Source: Dechloromonas denitrificans (GTDB taxonomy: Bacteria; Pseudomonadota; Gammaproteobacteria; Burkholderiales; Rhodocyclaceae). Taken from it: a stretch of DNA of 64,000 nt. Positions within the stretch are counted from its first letter, which is position 1. The number at the start of each line of letters is the position of its first letter. Positions 53,981 through 64,000 of the stretch are shown piece after piece. The notes under the pieces are model-generated. The model did not search any database. It saw only the letters and a list, made by a program, of their open reading frames with translations, and was not told the origin of the DNA. Location of the stretch: assembly GCF_020510665.1 (NCBI RefSeq), contig NZ_CP075187.1:1260501-1324500 (forward strand), given 5' to 3'. A program made the translations under genes and the position numbers.

Positions 53981-54021
53981 GAAGAGTTGCCCGCAACTGG
54001 GCCAGGGAGGAGCTACAACGG

Positions 54022-55542
<1,521 letters not shown>

Positions 55543-55650
55543 GTTTGTCTCCAGTTTCTTGAATGATGTTTGCGGACGATTTATTCAAGACCGGCAGGTC
55601 GTGGCTCTCACTGGAGCATTGGTACCTGCCGTGACTCGTGCCTGAATAAG

Positions 55651-55666
55651 TGCATGCCGTGTGCCA
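55651..55666 (-). promoter_or_regulatory. Sigma-54 promoter of exaC
   Basis: The minus strand reads TGGCACACGGCATGCA: the -24 TGGCAC is perfect and the -12 differs by one base (ATGCA for TTGCA), with correct spacing. It is 109 nt upstream of exaC. The rest of the 55543-55987 gap holds no supported gene; a short frame at 55721-55912 has no ribosome-binding site or similarity. Confidence 0.85.
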
Positions 55667-55776
55667 GCCTTGGCCTGCGTTTGAGCTATGTTTTTTAATT
55701 CATTTAAATCAATGGATTAATTGATTTATCTGAAATTGACTGAGGCTGCTGAACAAGTCGTGAGCGATCAAATGCG

Positions 55777-55802
55777 CAACAGTTGTTCAAATCTGGAGCA
55801 CA
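55777..55802 (-). promoter_or_regulatory. Candidate activator (UAS) site upstream of exaC
   Basis: On the minus strand TGTGCTC is followed by TTGAACAACTGTTG, containing the inverted repeat AACAACTGTT. It resembles the site at 44453-44477 (same TGTGCTC, related TGTTCAA element) and is about 110-135 nt upstream of the -24 element. Confidence 0.42.
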
Positions 55803-55987
55803 CGGTTTGGGCAGGATTCAATTTTTCGCGGTCGACCGCTGAAAAAAAGCAAAAAGCCTGGTTTTTCCGAAAAAATGCTGCGCCGCGTCAATTTTTCGGG
55901 GAAAAAGTATGATTTGACCCTCTATGGGGCGAGTGGTAAAACAGGAAATAAATTAAAACTAAAGTCATAGCGTTCGGGGAGTTTTCC

Positions 55988-57100
55988 ATGAAACGAAGCA
56001 TTCTGAGGGTCGCTAGCCCGTTGCTGCTGGCCCTCGCTCTGCTCGGCTGTGCGCCCAGGGAGCCGATTCGCATCGGCTTGCTGGCCGGCCTGTCCGATCG
56101 GGGGTCGGATTTTGGTGAAAGCGTCCGCAATGGCGTGATCCTCGCGGTCGAACAGCAAAATCAGGCCGGCGGGATTCATGGCCGGATGATCGAGCTGGTC
56201 GTGCGCGATGACGGTCAGGATCGTGAACAGGCGATCAAGGCGGCCAACGAGTTGATCGCCCTGCGGCCGGATATCGTGATTGGCCCGGTAACCAGTTCGA
56301 TGGCCGTCGTTGTCCAGCCGATGCTGAGCCAGGCCGGCCTGGTGATGATCAGCCCGACCGTTGCCTCGCCCGACTTCTATGGCAAGGACGATAATTTTTT
56401 TCGCGTGAACCGCACGACGCATGAAGCGGCGCGGCAGCACGCCGAGGTGCTTTTCGAACGCCATGTCCGGCGAGTGGCCTTGGCCTTCGATGCATCGAAC
56501 GGGCCGTATTCCAATACCTGGGTCGAGGAATTTACCCGTCATTTCGAAAAACTGGGTGGCAAGGTGACGGCCAGCGCAGGGTTCGATTCCACGGCATCGC
56601 CCAGTTTTGCCGATGTACTCAAGCCCTTGCTGGCCAGCCAGCCGGGTGCCTTGCTCTTCGTCGCCAGTTCGCTCGATACCGCTCGTTTGAGCCAGCAGGC
56701 GCGGCGGCTGGCGCCGTCCTTGCCGCTCAGTTCGACCGAGTGGGCCGCATCGGCCGAACTGCTCAGCGAAATGGGTGGCGATGCGGTCGACGGCCTGCTG
56801 ATCGCCCATGCCTACGATCGGGATGATCCGCGGCCCCCTTACCAATCGTTCCGCTCGGCCTTCAAGGCCCGTTTTCAGCGTGAATTCGGCTCTTTTTCCT
56901 TGCTGGCCTACGACACGGCCAATGTCGTGATCGAAGCCATGCAAAAGCGCCAGGGCAATGAAGACATCAAGACGGCCTTGCTCAAGTACGGTCCTTACCG
57001 GGGCGCTCAGCAAAGCATCGTCTTCGATGCCAACGGCGATGCTGCTCGCCAGGTGTTCTTCACCGAAATTCGCGGTGGACGCTTCGTGCAGATCAAATAA
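55988..57100 (+). CDS. Periplasmic ligand-binding lipoprotein (LivJ-like, type 1 fold)
   Basis: 370 residues with a lipobox LLGC (lipid Cys21) and a Leu/Ile/Val-binding-type fold ([40 protein letters not shown]). There are no transporter genes beside it. The stop overlaps the start of a hybrid sensor kinase, so it probably presents its ligand to that kinase rather than to a transporter. Confidence 0.87.
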   Translation: MKRSILRVASPLLLALALLGCAPREPIRIGLLAGLSDRGSDFGESVRNGVILAVEQQNQAGGIHGRMIELVVRDDGQDREQAIKAANELIALRPDIVIGPVTSSMAVVVQPMLSQAGLVMISPTVASPDFYGKDDNFFRVNRTTHEAARQHAEVLFERHVRRVALAFDASNGPYSNTWVEEFTRHFEKLGGKVTASAGFDSTASPSFADVLKPLLASQPGALLFVASSLDTARLSQQARRLAPSLPLSSTEWAASAELLSEMGGDAVDGLLIAHAYDRDDPRPPYQSFRSAFKARFQREFGSFSLLAYDTANVVIEAMQKRQGNEDIKTALLKYGPYRGAQQSIVFDANGDAARQVFFTEIRGGRFVQIK

Positions 57101-59748
57101 TGACGTCTGCGATACAACGCGAATGGCCGCTGCGCGCCTACCTTGGCGGGCTGCTCGCCGTAACTTCGGTGCTGACTTTCCTGATCGTCGGTTCGATCTT
57201 CCTGCTCAACCGCATTCCCCAGCTTGAGTACGAGATTCGCACCCGCGCCGAGGGCGATGCTCATGAGCTGGCCTTGCGCATTGAATTGCAGATGGGCGCC
57301 CTGCAGGATCAGCTGGCCCTGATCGGCGAGGCGCTGCAGAGCGGCGGTTCAACGCGCAGCCTGGTCAATCGGGCGGTGGGCAATGGGCAGACCTTTCGCG
57401 CTCTTTACCTGCTTTCGCCGGAAGGGCGGGTGATGGCCGCCGGGCTGGCGCCGCAGTATGGCAAGTTACGTGATGAGGTGCTCGATAGCGATCTTTCTGC
57501 GGCACCGATGTTTCTCGATGTCAAAAATCGCCAGACGCCGGTGTGGAGCGATAAATACCTTTCGTCGCTGACCGGTGTCGTGACCGTCGGCCTGGCGCTG
57601 CCGCTGGAACAGGGCAAGGTGCTGCTCGCCGAGGTGCCCCTGTCGTACCTGGTCAATGTCGTCCGGCAGACGGAAGGCGGCCAGCAGCGTTCGATCTGGG
57701 TCATCGACCAGCGCGGTGAACTGCTCGCCGATACCGATAATCAGCGCCAGATCGGCAGCCTTAATCTGTATTCCTCGCCGCTGCTCAAGGCGGTGCTCGA
57801 CGGCAAGCCGCTACCGACGCAATTTACCTTCGATGGGCGCGATTATTATGTCGGCGGTGCGCGCTCCAGCGCGCTTGGCTGGTCATTCATCGCCCGGCAG
57901 GCGGCCGGGCTGGATCACCCGGAAATTCGCATGACGGTGTTCATCGTCTGTGGCGGTTTTCTGGCCTCGCTGCTGATCGGCGCATTTCTCGCGGTGTACG
58001 GCGCCTCCCGCCTGTTGCGGCCGCTTACCCGGATTGTCGAACAGGCGCACCAGGTGGCGCAGGGCGAGCAGATCCTGGCCTGGCCGCGTGGCCGGATCAG
58101 TGAGTTCAACCATCTTTCGAGCGACATCGGTCACATGGCCAGCGCGATTCTGGAGCGCGAGCAAAAGGCGCAAGCCATCTTCAATGCCTCGCCGGTTCCC
58201 ATGCTGTTCAGCAAGCTGGAGGGCGAACCGCGCATTGCCGATATCAATCCAGCCTGGGTCAAGCAGTTCAAGCGCCAGCGCGAGGATGTGATCGGGCGTA
58301 CCGGCGGCGAAATCGGCATCTGGCATTCCGAGGCCGAGCGGCTGGCGGTCGTCGCCCAGGTGGCGCGTGGCAATGTCCTGACCGAAGCCTGGCTGTGTTG
58401 CGGCGACGGCCAGTTGCTGCTCTGCCGGATCATCGTCCAGCCGCTTGAACTGGGCGGCCAGCGCTTCCTGGTCTGGGCGCTGGAAGACATTACCGAGTTC
58501 CGCCGCATCGAACAGGAGCTGCGCGAACTGAACAGCGATCTCGAAGCGCGGGTCAGCGAACGGACAACCGCCCTGTCGATTGCCAAGGAAGCAGCCGAAG
58601 TCGCCAGCCGTGCCAAAACCGCTTTCCTGGCCAACATGAGCCACGAAATCCGCACGCCGCTCAACGCGATCAGCGGCATGGCCCACCTGATCCGCCGCGC
58701 CGGTTTGCCGCCCGAGCAGATCGGCCGGCTCGACAAGCTTGAAGCGGCTGGCCGGCACCTGATTGAAATCATCAACATGGTGCTCGATCTGTCGAAAATC
58801 GAAGCCGGCAAACTGGTCCTCGAAGAGACGGTATTCCGTCCGGCCAGCCTGTTCGAGAATGTCGCCTCGATGCTGCAGGAGCGGGCGGCTGAAAAGCAGC
58901 TGCAACTAGTCGTCCGGACGGGCAATCTGCCGGCCAGCGTGCTCGGCGACCCGACCCGCTTGCAGCAGGGCCTGCTCAACTATGCCAGCAATGCCGTCAA
59001 GTTCACCGAGCAAGGCAGCGTCAGCCTGAGCGGGGCTGTGCTGGCCGAAGAGGCGGACCATGTCGTATTGCGTTTCGAGGTTGGCGATACCGGCATCGGG
59101 ATCCCACCGGAAGCGCAGGCCCGGCTATTTTCAGCCTTTGAGCAGGCCGATAATTCGACGACCCGGAAATACGGCGGCACCGGCCTGGGGCTGGCGATTA
59201 CCGCCAAGATTGCCGAAGCGATGGGCGGTGAGGTCGGTGTCAGCAGTACGCCGGGGCAGGGCAGCACGTTCTGGCTGACCGTGCGTCTCAAGAAGCACCG
59301 GCTGCCGGATCAAAGCAGCCCGATGGAGCGGCCGGATGCCGGCGAACGTCTGAAAGCCGCCTTTGCCGGTCGCCGCGTCCTGCTGGCCGAAGATGAACCG
59401 GTCAATCGCGAGATTGCCCAGATCCTGCTCGATGAAGTCGGTCTGGTCATCGATAGCGCCGAAGATGGCGAGGAAGCCGTCAGGCTTGCCAGCCGGCAAC
59501 ATTACGACGCCGTGCTGATGGATATGCAGATGCCGCGCATGGACGGCCTTGAAGCCACCCGGCGCATCCGCCAGATGCCCGGCGGCAGGGCGCTGCCCAT
59601 CGTCGCCATGACGGCCAATGCCTTCGCCGAGGACAAGGCACGCTGCCTGGCGGCGGGCATGGATTACTTCACGACCAAGCCGATCGACCCGGACGTGCTC
59701 TACACCGTCCTGCTGGCCTGCCTGTCAGAGCAAATGACGCATGACTGA
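57100..59748 (+). CDS. Hybrid sensor histidine kinase (dCache-HAMP-PAS-HisKA-HATPase-REC)
   Basis: 882 residues. Membrane helix at about 15-35, a periplasmic dCache-like domain (36-280), second helix (285-307), HAMP, PAS (about 355-460), HisKA with His515 ([10 protein letters not shown]), HATPase ([19 protein letters not shown]) and a C-terminal receiver with Asp808 ([11 protein letters not shown]). The output is unknown: no dedicated response regulator or HPt gene is next to it. It overlaps the binding-lipoprotein gene by one base. Confidence 0.93.
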   Translation: MTSAIQREWPLRAYLGGLLAVTSVLTFLIVGSIFLLNRIPQLEYEIRTRAEGDAHELALRIELQMGALQDQLALIGEALQSGGSTRSLVNRAVGNGQTFRALYLLSPEGRVMAAGLAPQYGKLRDEVLDSDLSAAPMFLDVKNRQTPVWSDKYLSSLTGVVTVGLALPLEQGKVLLAEVPLSYLVNVVRQTEGGQQRSIWVIDQRGELLADTDNQRQIGSLNLYSSPLLKAVLDGKPLPTQFTFDGRDYYVGGARSSALGWSFIARQAAGLDHPEIRMTVFIVCGGFLASLLIGAFLAVYGASRLLRPLTRIVEQAHQVAQGEQILAWPRGRISEFNHLSSDIGHMASAILEREQKAQAIFNASPVPMLFSKLEGEPRIADINPAWVKQFKRQREDVIGRTGGEIGIWHSEAERLAVVAQVARGNVLTEAWLCCGDGQLLLCRIIVQPLELGGQRFLVWALEDITEFRRIEQELRELNSDLEARVSERTTALSIAKEAAEVASRAKTAFLANMSHEIRTPLNAISGMAHLIRRAGLPPEQIGRLDKLEAAGRHLIEIINMVLDLSKIEAGKLVLEETVFRPASLFENVASMLQERAAEKQLQLVVRTGNLPASVLGDPTRLQQGLLNYASNAVKFTEQGSVSLSGAVLAEEADHVVLRFEVGDTGIGIPPEAQARLFSAFEQADNSTTRKYGGTGLGLAITAKIAEAMGGEVGVSSTPGQGSTFWLTVRLKKHRLPDQSSPMERPDAGERLKAAFAGRRVLLAEDEPVNREIAQILLDEVGLVIDSAEDGEEAVRLASRQHYDAVLMDMQMPRMDGLEATRRIRQMPGGRALPIVAMTANAFAEDKARCLAAGMDYFTTKPIDPDVLYTVLLACLSEQMTHD

Positions 59749-59766
59749 GCCGGCCTCGGCCGATTG

Positions 59767-59800
59767 AAAAATGGCGCATCCGGACGATGCGCCATTTTGT
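59767..59800 (+). terminator. Rho-independent terminator after the hybrid kinase
   Basis: AAAATGGCGCATC pairs over 13 bp with GATGCGCCATTTT around a 5-nt loop and is followed by GTTTTTT. The A-rich 5' side may let it also work on the opposite strand for the gene ending at 59857. Confidence 0.92.
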
Positions 59801-59856
59801 TTTTTGCCCTGCCGGGCAGTCGACCGCAAAAGTCCGCGGTGCAGCCAGATCAAACC

Positions 59857-60711
59857 TTACTCGGTGTAGAAACCCACGCCGATCAGGCTGCCGTTTTCAC
59901 GGCGGATGAAGGTGCGTTTCTTTTCGACCGCGTTGGTGACCGGGTTGCGCCAGACATAATCGACGGTGCCTTCGCCCGTGGTCTTGGCCTGTTCGAGCAT
60001 TTCCTTGACCAGCGGGTGACCTTCGACATCGTGCAGGTCACTGGCGTTGGTCCCGGTCCATTTCGGATTCATGCCGTGCGCTTCGAACTTTCCGCTCGCC
60101 AGATTGATCGCGAAAACGTAGAGATCGTCATGCACGAACGGGCCGCGCGGGTCGTTGAAGCTGGCCAGTGACTTGGCCATGCCTTGCTTCTTGATCTGGG
60201 CGCTCGCCGCATCAAGCAGTTTTCGGGCATTTTCAGCCGTCGACCGCGGCGCGTAGTAACCGACGCCGAGAATGTATTCGCCTTCGCGGTGCAGCCAGGC
60301 CACCTTCGGCTCGACGTGGTTGCTCTGGCGGTTGAGCCAGACGTAGCGAATGCGCGCTTCCTGCTGCTTGTCGGTGACGGCAATCATCTGGCGGAACAGC
60401 GGGTTGCCGGCGGCGTCGACGCTGTCGAGCACCTTCAGGCCGATCAGGCTGTCCGGTGCGGCGCCGTTGGCGATATACGTGCCCTGGCGGTCGATCACAT
60501 AGACGTAGAGGTCTTTTTTGATGAAGGGGCCCTTCTTGTTGTTGAAGGCCGCCCATGATTTTTCAGGCCCGTTGGCCTGCAGGTATTTGACAGCCTGGTC
60601 GAACAGCGCCTGTGCTTCGCGCGGGGTGGCATGCTCGGCTGCGCCGGCCAGCCCGCTGGACGCGATCATGAGTAATCCGGCCAGGCTGGATCTGAGGGTG
60701 GTTTTTTTCAT
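59857..60711 (-). CDS. Periplasmic double-Cache (sCache_2) protein
   Basis: 284 residues with a signal peptide (cleavage near AGA) and two tandem Cache domains, each with the same frame: FNNKKGPFIKKDLYVYVID then FNDPRGPFVHDDLYVFAIN, and each closing with G-V-G-Y/F-Y. There is no membrane anchor or output domain. Soluble Cache proteins may bind small ligands for a partner kinase; the two-component pair just upstream on the same strand is a candidate. Confidence 0.88.
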   Translation of the reverse strand: MKKTTLRSSLAGLLMIASSGLAGAAEHATPREAQALFDQAVKYLQANGPEKSWAAFNNKKGPFIKKDLYVYVIDRQGTYIANGAAPDSLIGLKVLDSVDAAGNPLFRQMIAVTDKQQEARIRYVWLNRQSNHVEPKVAWLHREGEYILGVGYYAPRSTAENARKLLDAASAQIKKQGMAKSLASFNDPRGPFVHDDLYVFAINLASGKFEAHGMNPKWTGTNASDLHDVEGHPLVKEMLEQAKTTGEGTVDYVWRNPVTNAVEKKRTFIRRENGSLIGVGFYTE

Positions 60712-60746
60712 GGAGTGTCTCCGGTCTTCATTGGAAAGCGGGCGGT

Positions 60747-61394
60747 TCAGGCGCCCAGCGCGTGGTTCATGTCCACCAGGCCGTGGCGGGCGGCCAGGTG
60801 GAGCAGTTTGAAATCGTTGTCGGCGTCGAGCTTTTGCCGGATCAGGGTCAGGTAGTTGAGCACGGTTTTCGGGCTGAGGTGCATCGAGCTGGCGATGCCG
60901 GTGGCCGATTCGCCGTGCACCAGCATGCGCAGCACTTCGAATTCGCGCGGCGTCAGATGGGCGAGGGCGCCGTCGCCGTCGATCGCTTCTTCGGCCAGCA
61001 CCTGGGCAATTTCGGGTGAAAAGACGCGTTTACCGGCGGCAATGCGGCGGATGCCGTCGATCACCTCGCCCGGCTCGCAATATTTGGTCAGGTAGCCGAG
61101 GGCGCCGCTGCGCAGGGCCTGGGTGACGTGGCCGGCGCCTTCGTGCATGGAAAGGACGAGCACTTTCAGCGTTGGGCAGCGGGCCAGCATGCCGCGGATG
61201 GCTTCGATGCCGCTGCTGCCGCGCAGGCTGAGATCGACCAGCGCGACATCGGCCGTCGTGCGCAGGACGAGGGCGTTGGCCTCGTCGGCGCTGGCGGCTT
61301 CGCCGACCACCTGCAACCCCGGCTCGGCGTCGAGCAGGCGACGGTAGCCGGTTCTGACGACAGCGTGGTCATCGACAAGAATGATGCGGATCAC
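60747..61394 (-). CDS. LuxR/NarL-type response regulator (ExaE/AgmR-like)
   Basis: 215 residues: receiver with phospho-acceptor Asp54 (ALVDLSLRG), acidic pocket in VDDH, and a C-terminal LuxR helix-turn-helix (LTPREFEVLRMLVHGESATGIASSMHLSPKTV). It overlaps the kinase gene by 4 nt and is divergent from exaA, so it probably controls that promoter as ExaE/AgmR does in Pseudomonas. The gene name is not assigned. Confidence 0.9.
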   Translation of the reverse strand: MIRIILVDDHAVVRTGYRRLLDAEPGLQVVGEAASADEANALVLRTTADVALVDLSLRGSSGIEAIRGMLARCPTLKVLVLSMHEGAGHVTQALRSGALGYLTKYCEPGEVIDGIRRIAAGKRVFSPEIAQVLAEEAIDGDGALAHLTPREFEVLRMLVHGESATGIASSMHLSPKTVLNYLTLIRQKLDADNDFKLLHLAARHGLVDMNHALGA

Positions 61395-62680
61395 GGTTGC
61401 TCCTCCTTGGGTTCTTCGCTTGTCAGCGGCAGGCTGGCCCGCAACTGCAGGCCATTGCCCGGCTTGCCATTCACTTCCAGCCGGCCGCCGACCATGGCCA
61501 GCCGTTCCGTCATGCCGAGCAGGCCGCCACGGTGGGCGGGAGTACTTGCCGGCAGTCCCTGTCCATCATCTTCAATCACCAACTGCAATACATCCGCCGC
61601 AACAAGCATGCTCACCCGGCAATGCCGGGCGCCGCTGTGGCGGATGACATTGGTCAGCCCTTCCTGCACGATTCGGTACAACACCAGGCTGCTTGTCTCA
61701 TTGAGCGTCGGCAGTACCGGCGGCATCGCCAGCTGGAAATCGATGCACCACTCGCGCTGCTGCCAGTTGCCGACCAGTTCGCGCAGCGCGCTGGCCAGCC
61801 CGCCGCTATCCAGTCCATGTGGCCGCAACTGCCGGAGCATGCCGCGCAGTTGCTCGCCGCTGGTCTTGACGTCGCGGCGCAGCTCCTGCGCGCATTCGGC
61901 GACCCGGCCGGCGTCGAGCTGGCCGGCATGGCGTTCGAGATAGGCGGCGGTCACGCCGATGGCGGTCAGCGTTTGCCCCATCTCGTCATGCAATTCCCTT
62001 GCCAGTGTCTTGCGCTCGGCTTCCTGCACCTCGATCAACTGGCGGGCCAGCTGGCGCTGGGCGGCCCGTCCTTCGTTGAGTGCGGCGGCCAGATCGTCGA
62101 TGGCGCCGGCAACGCGGCTGAACTCGCGCAGCGCGAAAGGGGGCAGGGCGGCTTCGGCTTCACCGCGGGCCAGGCGCTGCAGGCCGGCTTCCAGTTCGCG
62201 CACCGGGCTCAGGGCGCGATGCGCTGCCCACCAGGCAACGAGCAGGGTTGCTCCAGAATAGAACAACAGGGTGATGCAAAGTCGAACAGTGTCGCCCAGG
62301 CGCTCTTCGATTTCGGAAGCCGGGTTGGGCGCGATGTGCAAGGTCTGCTCGCCGAGCCGGATAGTCTGCGCCGGTTCGTGACGCGGCTCCAGGCCGAGCA
62401 GGGCGCTCAGCCCGTTGCGGCTGCCCTCGTCGGCGTCAGCTCCGGGGCCGGGCTGGATGCTCAGGTGGCGCAGTGGCGCTTCGTCCAACAGCGCCTGCAA
62501 CTGGGCCTGAGTGGTCGCCGGCTGGCCGGCGGCGAGCAGCACCTTGACCAGTTGGGTCGAAGCCTTGACCTCGGCATCAAGGTCGGCGCGCAGTGAATGC
62601 AGATGGATCACGATCGCCATCAGCATCAGGCCGCCAAGCAGGGCGCCGAGATAGCCCACCAGTTTTCTCCTGAGATCCAT
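61391..62680 (-). CDS. NarX/UhpB-type sensor histidine kinase
   Basis: 429 residues from the ATG at 62680. Two membrane helices (about residues 8-26 and 135-157) bracket a periplasmic domain, followed by HAMP, a HisKA_3 domain (phospho-His in LARELHDEMGQTL) and HATPase (VIEDDGQGLP, GLLGMTERL). It pairs with the overlapping response regulator gene. Position next to exaA suggests that it senses alcohol or a related signal. Confidence 0.9.
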   Translation of the reverse strand: MDLRRKLVGYLGALLGGLMLMAIVIHLHSLRADLDAEVKASTQLVKVLLAAGQPATTQAQLQALLDEAPLRHLSIQPGPGADADEGSRNGLSALLGLEPRHEPAQTIRLGEQTLHIAPNPASEIEERLGDTVRLCITLLFYSGATLLVAWWAAHRALSPVRELEAGLQRLARGEAEAALPPFALREFSRVAGAIDDLAAALNEGRAAQRQLARQLIEVQEAERKTLARELHDEMGQTLTAIGVTAAYLERHAGQLDAGRVAECAQELRRDVKTSGEQLRGMLRQLRPHGLDSGGLASALRELVGNWQQREWCIDFQLAMPPVLPTLNETSSLVLYRIVQEGLTNVIRHSGARHCRVSMLVAADVLQLVIEDDGQGLPASTPAHRGGLLGMTERLAMVGGRLEVNGKPGNGLQLRASLPLTSEEPKEEQP

Positions 62681-62742
62681 CGTCTGTCCATTTGTCTGTA
62701 ATGAGCAGGTAAGAGCAGGTTTCGTACCGAGGGGCACGCGAT

Positions 62743-62779
62743 CGGGAATTTTTCCCGGTTTGTCGGGGAGCTTCTCCCG
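62743..62779. promoter_or_regulatory. Tandem inverted repeats in the kinase-exaA intergenic region, candidate operator
   Basis: Two similar palindromes are about two helical turns apart: CGGGAATTTTTCCCG (62743-62757) and CGGGGAGCTTCTCCCG (62764-62779). They are about 110-145 nt upstream of exaA and 60-100 nt upstream of the sensor kinase gene. LuxR-type regulators often bind such pairs; binding by the response regulator encoded here is inference. Confidence 0.5.
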
Positions 62780-62886
62780 GGACGGCGGGCAAATCCGCTT
62801 TTTATACTCGGCTCGCCTGTCGCCATGGCCAGGCCGGCCCGCAGCATCGGGAACGTTACGATACCAATCTGGAGACTAAACAAAAA

Positions 62887-64000
62887 ATGCAAGCAACCCG
62901 GTTCAACCCCCGCCCGACCCTCCTCGCCGCCCTCGTGGCCGCCACCCTTTGTGCCCCGGCGATGGCCGGCAGCAAGGTGAGCTGGGAGGACATCCTGAAC
63001 GACGACAAGACGCCCGGCGACGTGCTCTCCTACGGCCTCGGCCTGAAGGCGCAGCGCCACAGCACGCTGAGCAAGGTCAATACGAAGAATGTCGAAGCCC
63101 TGGTCCCGGCCTGGAGCTTTTCCTTCGGCGGCGAAAAGCAGCGCGGCCAGGAAGGGCAGGCGCTGGTGCACGATGGCGTCATCTATGCCACCAGTTCCTA
63201 TTCGCGGATCTTCGCGATCGATGCCAAGACCGGCAAACGCCTCTGGGAATACGAGGCCCGCCTGCCCGACGACATCCGCCCGTGCTGCGACGTGGTCAAT
63301 CGCGGTCCGGCCATTTACGGCGACAAGATTTTCTTCGGCACGCTGGACGCCAGCATCGTCGCCCTCAACAAGGACACCGGCAAGGTCGTCTGGAAGAAGA
63401 AATTCGGCGACCACAAGATTGGCTACACGATGACCGGCGCGCCGTTTGTCGTGAAAGATCAGAAGAGCGGCAAGGTGCTGCTGGTGCACGGTTCGTCGGG
63501 TGACGAATTCGGGGTGGTCGGCTGGCTGTTCGCGCGCGATCCGGATACCGGCGAGGAAGTCTGGGCGCGGCCGCTGGTCGAAGGTCACATGGGCCGCCTG
63601 AACGGCAAGGACAGCGTCACCACCGGCGACGCCAAGGCGCCGAGCTGGCCGGAAGGTCCGGACGGCAAGAAGGTTGATGCCTGGAACCACGGTGGCGGTG
63701 CCCCGTGGCAGACGGCCAGCTTCGACGTCGAAACCAACACCGTGGTGATCGGGGCCGGCAACCCGGCGCCGTGGAATACCTGGAAGCGGACCAAGGAAGG
63801 CGACGATCCGCGCAACTGGGACAGCCTGTTCACCTCCGGCCAGGCCTATGTCGACGCCAATACCGGCGAACTGAAGGGCTTCTACCAGCACACGCCGAAC
63901 GATGCCTGGGACTTCTCCGGTAACAACTCGGTGGTCCTTTTCGAGTACAAGGACCCGAAGAGCGGCAAGCTGGTCAAGGCCTCGGCCCACGCCGACCGCA
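62887..64000 (+). CDS. exaA: PQQ-dependent alcohol dehydrogenase, ExaA/PedE type, 5' part
   Basis: The first 371 residues of a quinoprotein alcohol dehydrogenase; the gene runs off the window end. A signal peptide ends near AMA. The vicinal Cys pair above PQQ is present (RPCCDVVNRGP), with propeller blade motifs such as DAKTGKRLWEYEA. The catalytic Asp342 is in PNDAWDFSGNN. Two residues on is Ser344, where lanthanide-dependent XoxF/PedH enzymes have Asp. This suggests a calcium-dependent ethanol dehydrogenase. Its electrons probably pass to PedF or the small cytochrome c. Confidence 0.92.
   Translation, partial: MQATRFNPRPTLLAALVAATLCAPAMAGSKVSWEDILNDDKTPGDVLSYGLGLKAQRHSTLSKVNTKNVEALVPAWSFSFGGEKQRGQEGQALVHDGVIYATSSYSRIFAIDAKTGKRLWEYEARLPDDIRPCCDVVNRGPAIYGDKIFFGTLDASIVALNKDTGKVVWKKKFGDHKIGYTMTGAPFVVKDQKSGKVLLVHGSSGDEFGVVGWLFARDPDTGEEVWARPLVEGHMGRLNGKDSVTTGDAKAPSWPEGPDGKKVDAWNHGGGAPWQTASFDVETNTVVIGAGNPAPWNTWKRTKEGDDPRNWDSLFTSGQAYVDANTGELKGFYQHTPNDAWDFSGNNSVVLFEYKDPKSGKLVKASAHADR

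Noticed and set aside
55721..55912. 63-codon frame upstream of the binding lipoprotein gene
   Set aside because: No ribosome-binding site, AT-rich regulatory stretch overlapping the candidate UAS of exaC, no similarity recognised.
61397..62596. Long open frame (399 codons) opposite the sensor kinase gene
   Set aside because: Antisense of conserved kinase motifs; composition (Gln/Ala-rich, no domain) is typical of a shadow frame.

Overview
The window reads as a chromosomal segment of a GC-rich Gram-negative betaproteobacterium, most likely from the Rhodocyclales (Dechloromonas/Azonexus-like). This placement rests on gene content and protein style only: a PQQ ethanol-oxidation locus with PedF, HemP and DUF2325 iron genes, YggL, TonB receptors and sigma-54 control. 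No rRNA, tRNA, CRISPR array, insertion sequence or phage gene was seen. Genes are densely packed, often with ATGA stop/start overlaps.

Layout. (1) 1-2.1 kb: 5' part of a TonB-dependent vitamin B12 receptor gene behind a cobalamin riboswitch. (2) 2.1-9.2 kb: a zinc-homeostasis block. zur and two COG0523 GTPase genes diverge around a perfect 26-bp palindromic Zur box, and cysS, yidD, thrS and queD follow the GTPases on the same strand. (3) 9.2-35.3 kb: an uninterrupted minus-strand run of 21 genes. In transcription order it encodes three prepilin-like proteins and one small exported protein, a T4P/T2SS-like machine (PilM-N fusion, PilO, PilT-like ATPase, GspE, GspF, PilP/MshK-like protein, secretin), a beta-barrel protein, a TonB receptor, MoxR, DUF58, a membrane cytochrome b, a pentaheme cytochrome c, a GspG-like protein without a prepilin signal, a TgpA-like protein lacking its catalytic Cys, an FTR1 iron permease and a GGDEF-EAL protein. 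This is the best candidate for an undescribed system. (4) 35.5-39 kb: Fur-controlled genes: hemP, a small ORF, and an operon of three small proteins, a DUF2325 protein and fur, with four Fur-box-like sites. (5) 39-42.4 kb: housekeeping genes (yggL, a zinc-ribbon membrane protein, an orphan PIN protein, dusC, a TrmB-like methyltransferase, a YkgJ protein). (6) 42.4-47.4 kb and 53.2-64 kb: two arms of a PQQ-dependent alcohol oxidation system (AcoR-like activator, PedF, binding protein, beta-propeller, cytochrome b561; then cytochrome c, DUF779, acetaldehyde dehydrogenase, sensory genes and the 5' part of an exaA-type quinoprotein dehydrogenase gene). (7) 47.4-52.7 kb, between those arms: a siderophore uptake module (AraC/PchR-like regulator, TonB receptor, DUF3649, PepSY, DUF3325).

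How the parts fit. Ethanol would be oxidised in the periplasm by the ExaA-type enzyme, with electrons leaving through cytochromes c, and acetaldehyde oxidised by ExaC. Near-perfect -24/-12 promoters precede pedF and exaC, which fits control of both by the AcoR-like activator encoded here. Zinc (Zur), iron (Fur) and cobalamin (riboswitch) each have their control element visible in the DNA. The 26-kb run joins an envelope-spanning pseudopilus machine to outer-membrane receptors and a redox module; its substrate is unknown.
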